Positions 7,146 to 13,927 of a DNA stretch of 64,000 bases are shown here, piece by piece (the first letter of the stretch is position 1; the number at the start of each line of letters is the position of its first letter). The position numbers and the translations under genes were made by a program. This DNA is from a virus. The stretch spans positions 1 through 64,000 of IMG/VR virus record IMGVR_UViG_3300035670_009638. One strand, 5' to 3'. Under the pieces are notes generated by a model. It was not told the DNA's origin. It saw nothing but the letters and a program-made list of their open reading frames with translations, and did no database searches.

Positions 7146-8096
7146 ATGAATATGGAAGTGAGAATGCAAGATACCGAGATTAGAGCTAGTGAAGATGGTT
7201 CATTAACAGTCTCTGGTTATGTAAATAAAACCGAGCAGCTAAGCAATGTCTTAGGTATCACAAAACGATTTGTCGAAAAGATTGCCAAAGGTGCATTCCA
7301 ACGTGCAATTCAAAATGCAAAACAAGACATTGATTTCCTAGTTGAACATAATAACAAACTTATCCTTGCTTCAACTCGAAATGGCTCTTTAGAACTTCGA
7401 GAAGATGAGCAAGGTTTATTTATGTCTGCAACCATTGCTCCAACTTCATGGGGTAAAGACACTTACACATTGATTAAATCTGGTATCTATCAAAATATGT
7501 CTTTTGGTTTCCGTTCAATTAAAGACAGCTGGAAATCTTTAGAAAATGGATTGTATGAAAGAACCATCGAAGAACTTGAGCTATTCGAAGTATCTGTTAT
7601 TAAAGATCCAGCTTATTCTCAATCAACAATTTCAGCTCGTGGAATTGAACTAATTGAAGATATTGAAATTCCAGCTGAATTAGAAAAGGAGAAAAGAGAT
7701 ATGGAAAAAGTTCTTGAAGTCCTCTCTTCTCTTGAAGAACGATTAAATACTTTGACTGAAGAAATCAAAGAGCTTCGTTCAGCTCAAGAGAAAGCACTAG
7801 AAGTTCGAGAAGAACAAAATCCTGAACCTCAAGATGATGAAAAACCTGAGGATAAGTCTGATGAAAAACCAGACGAAAAGGATGAAGAAAAAGAGGAGAA
7901 AGAAGAAAAACCTTCTGATGAACCTCAAGACAAAGAGGAATCTGATGAAAAATCTGAAGATTCTGATGATAAAAAAGAAGATAAAGCAGACGAGGACAAG
8001 GAAGAAGATGAGGAACTTGATGAAGAACAAGAACGTTCTGATAAGTCTACTCCAAACTTCTCTGAATTCCGTAATCGTCTAGCTTCATTAAAATAG
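7146..8096 (+). CDS. Prohead protease fused to a scaffold-like tail
   Basis: Residues about 5-175 match the HK97 prohead protease (peptidase U35): V-S-G-Y-V-N, V-E-H-N-N with the catalytic histidine, M-S-F-G-F with the catalytic serine, and E-L-F-E-V-S-V-I-K-D-P-A-Y. Residues about 180-316 form a coiled coil and then an extremely acidic, low-complexity E/D/K/S tail, as expected of a scaffold. The protease matures the capsid by trimming the N-terminal delta domain of the major capsid protein. At 316 residues it is longer than a bare protease (about 190-220). An internal ATG with its own ribosome site could express the scaffold part alone. Confidence 0.9.
   Translation: MNMEVRMQDTEIRASEDGSLTVSGYVNKTEQLSNVLGITKRFVEKIAKGAFQRAIQNAKQDIDFLVEHNNKLILASTRNGSLELREDEQGLFMSATIAPTSWGKDTYTLIKSGIYQNMSFGFRSIKDSWKSLENGLYERTIEELELFEVSVIKDPAYSQSTISARGIELIEDIEIPAELEKEKRDMEKVLEVLSSLEERLNTLTEEIKELRSAQEKALEVREEQNPEPQDDEKPEDKSDEKPDEKDEEKEEKEEKPSDEPQDKEESDEKSEDSDDKKEDKADEDKEEDEELDEEQERSDKSTPNFSEFRNRLASLK
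7687..7703 (+). promoter_or_regulatory. Internal ribosome site and start for a scaffold-only product
   Basis: AGGAG followed nine bases later by an in-frame ATG at codon 186 of the protease ORF, exactly where the protease domain ends and the coiled coil begins. Translation from here would give a 131-residue scaffold, comparable to lambda Nu3 within C. Confidence 0.5.
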
Positions 8097-8108
8097 GAGG
8101 TTTCAAAA

Positions 8109-9269
8109 ATGAATTTGAAAGCGCTTAAGGAGAAACGAAACGACCTACTTAATCAAGCAGACGAGATTGTTAACGGTGCTGAAAAAGAGGTTCGTTCATT
8201 AACTCCAGAAGAAGAAAACAAGTTCACAGAACTTGAAAATGAAATCCGTGATTTAGATGAACAAATCAAAAAATTAGAAACCCGTCAATTCGACGGAGAA
8301 AAAATTGAAGACAAGATGGAGGAAAGAGACATGGATAAAAAAGAAAAAGAAATTCGTGGTTTGGAGCAATTCCTTCGTAAGCAAGAAGGCGAAGAAGTTC
8401 GTGAACTTCAAAAAACTGATATTGGTGGCGCAGTAATTCCAGAGAATGTTGAAGGTTCCATTGTTAATAAAATGGAAGAAACTTCACCTGTATTTGCTCG
8501 TGCACGTAAGTTCCCTTCTACTTCAGGTGCTTTAAAAATCGCTAAAGAAACTGCAGTAGATATTGCTGGTTTCGTTGGTGAAGGTGTCAATGTTGCAGAA
8601 GGTAAATTAAACCTAGCTGATGTTAAGTTAACTCAAAAACGTGTTGGTGCTGCTATTAGCTTGTCTAACCAATTCATTCACGATTCTGCTGTTAATATTG
8701 TTGATTACTCTGTAGGATTACTTTCTCGTCGTGCTGCGAAAGCTGTTGAGAAATCTATCCTTACTGGTGCTGGTGGAGATGAGTTCGTTGGTATTAAGGG
8801 TGCAGCTGGTATTGCTGAAGTTCCAGTAGAAGGCGCAGTAGCAATCGATCACCTACTTGACCTTTACAATGCAATCCATCCAGAATTCTTAGATGGTTCT
8901 GGTTTCATTATGAGCCGTGCTTTCTTCAACCAAGTTGCCAAGTTGAAAGATGGTAACAACCACTTCTACATGCAAAATGGTGTTGTTAACGGTAAGTTGA
9001 CTTACACTCTATTCGGTGCAGAAGTTATCGTAACTGATGTACTTGATAAAGGTGAAGTTGCTGGTGACGTTCCTGTTATCTTCGGTAACATTGAAGCTGC
9101 ATATGCTGTAATGATTAAGAAAGGATTCTCTTTACAGCATGTATCTGCCGATACTACTCAAGCTTTACGTGGTAGCCAATTACTTGTTCTTGATGGTTAC
9201 ATGGATGGAACTGTTTATAACGAACAAGCTCTTGCTAAATTGGTTATCGCCCCTGCTACTGTTGTTTAA
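8109..9269 (+). CDS. Major capsid protein (HK97 fold)
   Basis: 386 residues. The first about 100 are a charged coiled coil, the delta domain that acts as internal scaffold and is removed by the protease. The mature part begins near T-D-I-G-G-A-V-I-P-E and shows typical family stretches such as S-G-A-L-K-I-A, L-S-N-Q-F-I-H-D-S-A, V-E-K-S-I-L-T-G and F-L-D-G-S-G-F-I-M-S. It builds the icosahedral shell. Codon choice becomes distinctly more biased here (GGT, GCT, CGT), consistent with very high expression. A strong TAGGAGGTTTCAAAA ribosome site precedes the ATG. An in-frame ATG at codon 75 also has a ribosome site. Confidence 0.95.
   Translation: MNLKALKEKRNDLLNQADEIVNGAEKEVRSLTPEEENKFTELENEIRDLDEQIKKLETRQFDGEKIEDKMEERDMDKKEKEIRGLEQFLRKQEGEEVRELQKTDIGGAVIPENVEGSIVNKMEETSPVFARARKFPSTSGALKIAKETAVDIAGFVGEGVNVAEGKLNLADVKLTQKRVGAAISLSNQFIHDSAVNIVDYSVGLLSRRAAKAVEKSILTGAGGDEFVGIKGAAGIAEVPVEGAVAIDHLLDLYNAIHPEFLDGSGFIMSRAFFNQVAKLKDGNNHFYMQNGVVNGKLTYTLFGAEVIVTDVLDKGEVAGDVPVIFGNIEAAYAVMIKKGFSLQHVSADTTQALRGSQLLVLDGYMDGTVYNEQALAKLVIAPATVV
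8318..8333 (+). promoter_or_regulatory. Internal ribosome site within the capsid delta domain
   Basis: GGAGG, eight bases, then an in-frame ATG at codon 75 (M-D-K-K-E-K-E). The local sequence GGAGGAAAGAGACATGGA closely resembles the internal site in the preceding protease gene. Purpose unknown; a shortened capsid chain is one reading. Confidence 0.35.
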
Positions 9270-9300
9270 TTTTAACTAATCATGTGAGGTTATTCACATA

Positions 9301-9336
9301 GGGAGAGGTTATTATACTTCTCCCTTTTATTTTTTA
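9301..9336 (+). terminator. Terminator after the capsid gene
   Basis: GGGAGA / TCTCCC stem followed by TTTTATTTTTT. An ATGTGA/TCACAT hairpin lies just before it (9282-9299). Confidence 0.8.
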
Positions 9337-9384
9337 AAAAGGATTAGTTAATAAAATAACAATTTTATAATTGGGGGTTATCAA

Positions 9385-9762
9385 ATGGCCTCAACTTCAA
9401 AACAAGTTACATTGTATAACTTCACTGATGCTATTGGATCAATTCATACAAGTGAAGACTATTACAGTGTAAATGTTTCAGTCGTTGCTGGTTATACTTG
9501 GCTTCGTCAAAAATGGGATTGGGTAATGGAACTTCAACGTTATGAAGGTGGAACATGGAAGACTATTGGTACTCGTACTGGTTATGTAGCATATCAAGAT
9601 GATTCCCACCGTACCTTCACAAACATTGCTAAAAAGAATGCTTCAATGAGAGTTAAAATTACTTTCCAACCTTACTTCTATTATTACGATACTGATGGTG
9701 GCCAAGGATGGGGCTACAACCGTGGACCATTCGTTCATTACTCAAGAACTTGGACTCGATAA
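9385..9762 (+). CDS. Possible capsid decoration or head-fibre protein (125 aa)
   Basis: Family not recognised. The protein is beta-rich and strongly aromatic: W-L-R-Q-K-W-D-W-V-M-E-L, P-Y-F-Y-Y-Y and a final Y-S-R-T-W-T-R, with N-I-A-K-K-N-A-S-M-R-V-K-I-T-F resembling an edge strand of a small Ig-like or lectin fold. There is no signal peptide. It has its own terminators on both sides, a GGGGG ribosome site, and the same biased codon use as the capsid gene, so high expression as a virion protein is likely. Position between the capsid and connector genes is typical of decoration proteins. This is inference. Confidence 0.6.
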   Translation: MASTSKQVTLYNFTDAIGSIHTSEDYYSVNVSVVAGYTWLRQKWDWVMELQRYEGGTWKTIGTRTGYVAYQDDSHRTFTNIAKKNASMRVKITFQPYFYYYDTDGGQGWGYNRGPFVHYSRTWTR

Positions 9763-9767
9763 TCAAA

Positions 9768-9796
9768 AGACCTCTTCGGAGGTCTCCCCTTTTATT
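9768..9796 (+). terminator. Terminator with UUCG loop
   Basis: AGACCTC-TTCG-GAGGTCT followed by CCCCTTTTATT. The UUCG tetraloop makes this one of the most stable hairpins in the window. Confidence 0.88.
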
Positions 9797-9816
9797 AATG
9801 AAAAGGAGGGAAAATA

Positions 9817-10041
9817 ATGGCTAGAGTTAGATTTTTACAGTCTGTAATTCTTATTTCTCATGGAAAAACGTTTGGATTTAATGACGAACTAGACATTCAA
9901 GATGAGAAATTGGTTGAAAATTTGGTTAAAAGTGGCCTTGTAGATGTTCTAAAAGAAGAGAAAAATGAGCCAAAACCAGCTAAAAAACCTCGAAAAAGAG
10001 CTCCAAAAAAGGCTGAAAATGAGGTAGAAAATGATGCTTAA
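9817..10041 (+). CDS. Small head-module protein (74 aa)
   Basis: Residues 1-45 form a compact domain (M-A-R-V-R-F-L-Q-S-V ... L-V-E-N-L-V-K-S-G-L-V-D-V-L) seen in many siphoviruses between the capsid and the first connector gene; the remaining 30 residues are a basic K/P/A/R-rich tail (P-K-P-A-K-K-P-R-K-R-A-P-K-K). No experimentally fixed function is known to me; DNA contact inside the head or an assembly role is possible. A strong AAAGGAGGG ribosome site precedes the ATG, and its end overlaps the next gene. Confidence 0.7.
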   Translation: MARVRFLQSVILISHGKTFGFNDELDIQDEKLVENLVKSGLVDVLKEEKNEPKPAKKPRKRAPKKAENEVENDA

Positions 10042-10339
10042 TGGAGTAAAAATTACTGAAATTGACTTAGATTTAGTCAAAGAATACCTTCGTATCGATC
10101 ATAATGATGACGATAAAATGTTATCTACAATGCTTATTGCAGCCAAATCTTTCATTCAATCTTATCTAAATAAGAGGTTTGAAGAATTTGATGAACTACC
10201 CGATGAATTTACAATTGCTTGTTTAGCAATAGTTTCTCACTGGTATGAAAAGCGTGAAATTCAAGGAGATAAAAATACTGGTAAGGAACTTTCATATATA
10301 TTTTCTGGCTTATTAGATCTGCACAGAAATTGGAACTAA
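10031..10339 (+). CDS. Head-tail connector, HK97 gp6-like
   Basis: 102 residues, all-helical by composition: V-K-E-Y-L-R-I-D-H-N-D-D-D-K-M-L, then M-L-I-A-A-K-S-F-I-Q-S-Y-L, a hallmark of the gp6/YqbG-type adaptor that forms a ring below the portal. It overlaps the end of the preceding gene and is followed by the other connector proteins in standard order. Either of two tandem ATGs could start it. Confidence 0.85.
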   Translation: MMLNGVKITEIDLDLVKEYLRIDHNDDDKMLSTMLIAAKSFIQSYLNKRFEEFDELPDEFTIACLAIVSHWYEKREIQGDKNTGKELSYIFSGLLDLHRNWN

Positions 10340-10359
10340 GTTAGAACGGAGGTTCCATT

Positions 10360-10677
10360 ATGAACCCAGGCAAATTGAATAAACGAGTAGAAATTATGGA
10401 ACTTGGTCAAGTGCCTGATGGTGGTGGAGGTTACGAAGATGCCTTCATTCCAATCAAAAAAGTTTGGGCCAATATAAGACCTGTTTATGGTAGAGAAAAA
10501 TGGCAAGCCCAACAAGCTCAAGCCGAAATATCTCACAAAGTTATTATTAGATATACCGATGCTATAAATCGTTCGCATATACTTTCTTTCAATGGTAAGA
10601 AATACGATATTCAATACATCATCAATATTGATGAGTCTAATAGATTCTTAGAAATTCAAGTACTGGAGAGACAGTAA
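10360..10677 (+). CDS. Head closure / head-tail joining protein
   Basis: 105 residues with the beta-barrel pattern of SPP1 gp16 and related head-tail adaptors: M-N-P-G-K-L-N-K-R-V-E-I-M, a glycine loop D-G-G-G-G-Y, V-W-A-N-I-R-P-V-Y-G-R-E, and H-K-V-I-I-R-Y. The family forms the stopper that closes the portal channel after packaging. GGAGG lies before the ATG, and the next gene begins one base after its stop. Confidence 0.88.
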   Translation: MNPGKLNKRVEIMELGQVPDGGGGYEDAFIPIKKVWANIRPVYGREKWQAQQAQAEISHKVIIRYTDAINRSHILSFNGKKYDIQYIINIDESNRFLEIQVLERQ

Positions 10678-10678
10678 A

Positions 10679-11116
10679 ATGAGGATTGTTTACCAAATTG
10701 AAGGCGAACGTGAAACCATTAGAAACATCAATATGTTTGATATGGAAAAGAAAAAAGGTGCAATGACCATTGTAAGAAAGCATACAAACGCAGTTAGAAA
10801 AGCTGCCAAACAAAGAGTTCCAGTATCCCCTTCTAATCGAAAAAAATCTGCTGGTTCTCCAGGAGATTTGAAAAAATCTATCAGAGCCAAATATTACTAT
10901 CAAGGACTTGGTTCTATGGTTATGCCCGCAAAACCAAAAGGTTCTCACAGGCATTTAGTCGAGTATGGTACTAGAAATCGTTATCAAAGGAAAACCGGAA
11001 GATTTGTAGGAAGAAACAAACCACAACCATTTATGACCCCTGCTAAAAGATCTCAAGAGGCTTCCTATAATGCTTCTATGAGGCAGCTATTTGAAGGAGA
11101 CGAGACGATAGTATAA
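10679..11116 (+). CDS. HK97 gp10-like tail completion protein
   Basis: 145 residues, basic. The family signature is visible: A-K-Q-R-V-P-V-S, then G-D-L-K-K-S-I-R and the late H-L-V-E-Y-G-T-R-N-R with P-Q-P-F-M-T-P-A. Proteins of this group sit at the head-tail interface or terminate the tail tube. It is tightly packed between the head-closure gene and the DUF3168-type gene, as in many Gram-positive siphoviruses. Confidence 0.87.
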   Translation: MRIVYQIEGERETIRNINMFDMEKKKGAMTIVRKHTNAVRKAAKQRVPVSPSNRKKSAGSPGDLKKSIRAKYYYQGLGSMVMPAKPKGSHRHLVEYGTRNRYQRKTGRFVGRNKPQPFMTPAKRSQEASYNASMRQLFEGDETIV

Positions 11117-11132
11117 GAACTGAGGTGAAATA

Positions 11133-11531
11133 ATGGGTACTAGAATGTATGAGATTCAGCAAAAAGTTTTCTCCCTAATCGACAAAGACGAAAAGATTAA
11201 GAGTGCTACAAATGGTATTTACGATTATGTACCTGAAAAAACAAAAACCCCTTATATTACTTTTGGACCAATCATCTCAGATTCTGACGATACTAAAACC
11301 TCAGACGGTGAAATAGCTACTGTTACTTTGGATATTTGGTCGGAAAGTAAAGGTAGAAAAGAAACAGTAACTATTATAAATGTTATTGAAACTATATTAG
11401 AACAAAATGAAATTGAACTTGATACAGCTACACTTCTTTCCCAAAAAGTAACTCATCGAGAAGTCGAGGAAGAAAATTATGGTCTGTATCATGGTGTAAT
11501 TGATATCCAATTTAGAATTGTTTGGGATTAA
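11133..11531 (+). CDS. Tail terminator-like protein (DUF3168 / SPP1 gp17-like)
   Basis: 132 residues. Y-D-Y-V-P-E-K-T-K-T-P-Y-I-T-F-G-P followed by V-T-L-D-I-W-S-E-S-K-G-R is the characteristic core of this family, whose members cap the tail tube and join it to the head. The ribosome site CTGAGGTGAAATA is good. A terminator directly follows, separating the connector genes from the tail-tube gene. Confidence 0.85.
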   Translation: MGTRMYEIQQKVFSLIDKDEKIKSATNGIYDYVPEKTKTPYITFGPIISDSDDTKTSDGEIATVTLDIWSESKGRKETVTIINVIETILEQNEIELDTATLLSQKVTHREVEEENYGLYHGVIDIQFRIVWD

Positions 11532-11536
11532 CTTTT

Positions 11537-11567
11537 GAAGATCTGTTTTTAGGTCTTCTTTTTTTAT
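11537..11567 (+). terminator. Terminator before the tail-tube gene
   Basis: GAAGATC / GGTCTTC with an eight-base loop, then eight T. Partial read-through would let late transcription continue. Confidence 0.8.
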
Positions 11568-11590
11568 TTCAAATTAGGAGGTTGTATAAC

Positions 11591-12010
11591 ATGGCTGGAA
11601 AAATTTCAGGTATGAAAGTCAAGTTATTTATTAAAGATGCAACAACTGGAAAAGTTCTTGCTGGTCAACGTAACGCTACATTAAACCGGAGTGCAGAAAG
11701 TATTGACGCCACAAGTAAGGATACTGAAGGATTTTGGCAAGAAAGTATTCAAGGTTTTAAGTCTTATTCCATTGATGCAGACGGTGCGTTCGTTCAAGAT
11801 GATGAAGCTTACAAAATCCTTGAAACTGCATTCTTAAATTCTGAAAACGTTGATGTGTATTTAGAGATGCCATCTGGAACTAAATACGAAGGAAACTGCA
11901 CTATCACAGACTTCAGTCTTGAGTTCCCATATGACGATCTCGTTACGTATTCAATTTCGCTCCAGGGGTCAGGCCCTCTTGCCACTATCCCTGCTCCAAC
12001 TGGAGTCTAA
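11591..12010 (+). CDS. Major tail (tube) protein
   Basis: 139 residues beginning M-A-G-K-I-S-G-M-K-V-K-L-F-I-K. Strands and loops match TP901-1-type tube proteins: A-T-L-N-R-S-A-E-S-I-D-A-T-S-K-D, G-F-W-Q-E-S-I-Q-G-F-K-S-Y-S-I-D and the closing S-L-Q-G-S-G-P-L. It polymerises into the tail tube. Codon bias is high, as for the capsid gene. The reading frame is open further upstream, but AGGAGGTTGTATAAC marks this ATG, and the extension would overlap the terminator. Confidence 0.92.
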   Translation: MAGKISGMKVKLFIKDATTGKVLAGQRNATLNRSAESIDATSKDTEGFWQESIQGFKSYSIDADGAFVQDDEAYKILETAFLNSENVDVYLEMPSGTKYEGNCTITDFSLEFPYDDLVTYSISLQGSGPLATIPAPTGV

Positions 12011-12019
12011 TCCATCTTT

Positions 12020-12050
12020 GGAGATTGGTAGTTTACCAGTCTCCCATTTA
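12020..12050 (+). terminator. Long hairpin after the tail-tube gene
   Basis: GGAGA-T-TGGTA / TACCA-G-TCTCC, nearly perfect, but followed only by CATTTATAA. The homing-endonuclease insertion begins just beyond, which may have separated the stem from its original T-run. Confidence 0.6.
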
Positions 12051-12079
12051 TAATATCTCTAAAATAATAATACTTCTAA

Positions 12080-12108
12080 TTTACGGATTTCCATATATTG
12101 GATATAAT
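12080..12108 (+). promoter_or_regulatory. Private promoter of the homing-endonuclease gene
   Basis: TTTACG, 17 bases, TATAAT on the plus strand: a host-type promoter in the middle of the late operon. It fits a selfish gene that brings its own expression. Confidence 0.65.
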
Positions 12109-12128
12109 TATATTAGAGGTGATTTATT

Positions 12129-13174
12129 ATGCTAGAAAAGGAAATAATTGAAATATTAACGAGTGAAAAAGACAAAACTATTATTGTAAATGGAAAACCA
12201 TTAACAGTATATAAATGTGATAGTTTTAAAGAAAACGTTTTATATTGCTGTTATATGCCGTCAAAGAAAATTGCCTATTTTGGAATAACAAATGATTTTC
12301 CTAGAAGAGACTTAAAACTCATCTTACAGAATTAAAGTTTGATGAAAAAAGAAATAAAAAAGGAAAAAGGACATTTTGGCAAAATTGCTATAATAAATAT
12401 GGAGAGCAATCATTTGAGTGGTATATTGTATATCAGAATAATGATTATAAAAAATTAGGTATAATAGAAAAATTTATTATTAATTACTATGATACCTATA
12501 TGAATAAAGGACAAGGATTCAATATCTCTGAAGGTGGATTTGGTGGAAATACTAAAGCTGGCTACACTGAAGAAGAACTAAACTCTTTTAAAGAAAAGTC
12601 ATCAAAACTAAAATCGCCTGAAATTATGGGTATTGAGAATTATAACAAATGGCGGAAGAGAATTTCCAAATCTCAAAAAGGAAAGAAGCTCTCGGATGAA
12701 ATTAAGAAAAAACAGTCTAAAGCCCTTAAAGGGAGAGTATTTTCTTTAGAGCATAGAAGAAAAATAGGAGAAAAAAATAAAGGAAAACAGCATTCAGAAG
12801 AATTTAGACAGAATCTTTCCAAAATAATGAAAGAAAAATATTCTAATGGAAAAGCTCCGTTTACTGGAAAACATCATACAGAAGAAAACAAAAAAAGATT
12901 ATCGGAAATTAGAAAAGAAAAATATACTGGAAAAAATCATCCAAGTTGTATTCCGATAGTTGTTATTAAAGACAATGAAGTTAAAGAGTTTTCCTACATA
13001 AACGAAGCAGCAACCTATTTTTTAGATAAAATTGATTTAAGCTTTGAATCAATTAGAAAAGGATTTGCTAAAATGTGTAAAGGTACATGGTCACCACCTA
13101 AAACAAGTAAACTTTATGGTTATTCTGCTATGTATCTAGAAGATTATAAAAAGTTAAATAAAAGACAAGCTTAA
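12129..13174 (+). pseudogene. Frameshifted GIY-YIG homing endonuclease
   Basis: The first frame gives V-L-Y-C-C-Y-M-P-S-K-K and Y-F-G-I-T-N-D-F-P-R-R, a GIY-YIG core, but ends in a stop at 12333-12335. A second frame continues from about base 12305: K-R-L-K-T-H-L, then the catalytic-glutamate region I-I-E-K-F-I-I-N-Y-Y-D-T, N-K-G-Q-G-F-N-I-S-E-G-G and a string of NUMOD3 DNA-binding repeats (for example G-K-K-L-S-D-E-I-K-K). An extra GA in the run AGAAGAGACTT would explain the break; removing it restores one ORF of about 347 residues. The gene lies between the tail tube and the chaperones with its own promoter and terminator. It is either dead, frameshift-translated or affected by a sequencing error. 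Confidence 0.85.
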
Positions 13175-13178
13175 TCTA

Positions 13179-13203
13179 AAGCCTTTCACAAGGCTTTTTT
13201 TAT
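13179..13203 (+). terminator. Terminator after the homing-endonuclease gene
   Basis: AAGCCTT-TCAC-AAGGCTT running into seven T. It bounds the inserted gene on its right side. Confidence 0.82.
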
Positions 13204-13246
13204 TGGAATTCTTTACAATCTTATTCATCAATTGGAGGAATATAAA

Positions 13247-13558
13247 ATGAAAGCATCTGAAATCATTCGTACGGAGAAAAATTCTTATCGTTTCAAAATT
13301 AAATATTCAACTTTATGTGACCTTCGTGAAATGGGTGTCGATCTAATGAGTGAAAAAGGAAGCAAAGAGCTTCAAAATGACCCAACAAAATTCCGTTTAG
13401 TTTTCTGGAAAGGTTTAGAGGCTGGGGAAATGCGTAAATTCGAAAAAGAGGAAGCATTCGATATCTTTGACGAAGTTATGGAAGAAGTCGGTCCAGAAGA
13501 ATTCGCTGAGATTATTCCAAAGGCTCTTGCTATCAAAACTAAGCCATCAAAAAACTAA
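13247..13558 (+). CDS. Tail assembly chaperone G
   Basis: 103 residues, helical and charged, starting M-K-A-S-E-I-I-R-T-E-K after TTGGAGGAATATAAA. Position between tail tube and tape measure and the frameshift signal at its end identify it as the lambda G analogue: it coats the tape measure during tail assembly and is absent from the finished virion. The zero-frame product ends K-P-S-K-N directly at the slippery heptamer. Confidence 0.88.
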   Translation: MKASEIIRTEKNSYRFKIKYSTLCDLREMGVDLMSEKGSKELQNDPTKFRLVFWKGLEAGEMRKFEKEEAFDIFDEVMEEVGPEEFAEIIPKALAIKTKPSKN

Positions 13559-13890
13559 AAAAGGATAGCGACGAAGAAGAAGTCTTAACTCTTGATGAGT
13601 ATATAGAGAAATGCTTCTGTGTTGCTATCCTAGAACTCAGAATAACAAAAGAAGAATTTTTAGATTTGACTCCTTATGATTTTACCACATTAGTTGAACA
13701 TCACGGTCGAATGAAAAAGGATGAATACCAGGTTCTAAGAAATACAATTTACAATGCTGGTGTCAACCTATTAAGGAAGAAAAACCAGAGGGAAATTCCT
13801 CTGTTTAGTGAGGATCGTGAAAAAGAAGTGGATGAAAAACAAAAATTAATGGAAGAACGTGAATCATTATTTGGTGATATATCCAAGTAA
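13247..13890 (+). CDS. Tail assembly chaperone GT (-1 frameshift product)
   Basis: Ribosomes slipping back one base at the heptamer add 111 codons in the -1 frame, beginning L-K-K-D-S-D-E-E-E-V-L-T-L-D-E-Y and ending E-S-L-F-G-D-I-S-K, for a fusion of about 214 residues. The T part contains L-T-P-Y-D-F-T-T-L-V-E-H, a motif typical of T domains in Gram-positive siphoviruses. No separate ribosome site precedes the T frame, which supports the fusion. A low G/GT to G ratio is what matters for tail assembly in lambda. Confidence 0.85.
13549..13555 (+). promoter_or_regulatory. -1 frameshift slippery site A-AAA-AAC
   Basis: Canonical X-XXY-YYZ heptamer with the zero frame reading AAA AAC and a TAA stop immediately after. 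Both tRNAs can re-pair after slipping. Confidence 0.88.
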
Positions 13891-13927
13891 TGCTTTTTAT
13901 TTTTTCTTTTGGGGGTGAATCAGAGGA

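Noticed and set aside
7834-8082. ORFs on both strands across the acidic tail of the protease gene
   Set aside because: K/R/M-rich and F/L/I/R-rich readings of a low-complexity GAA/GAT tract; no ribosome sites.
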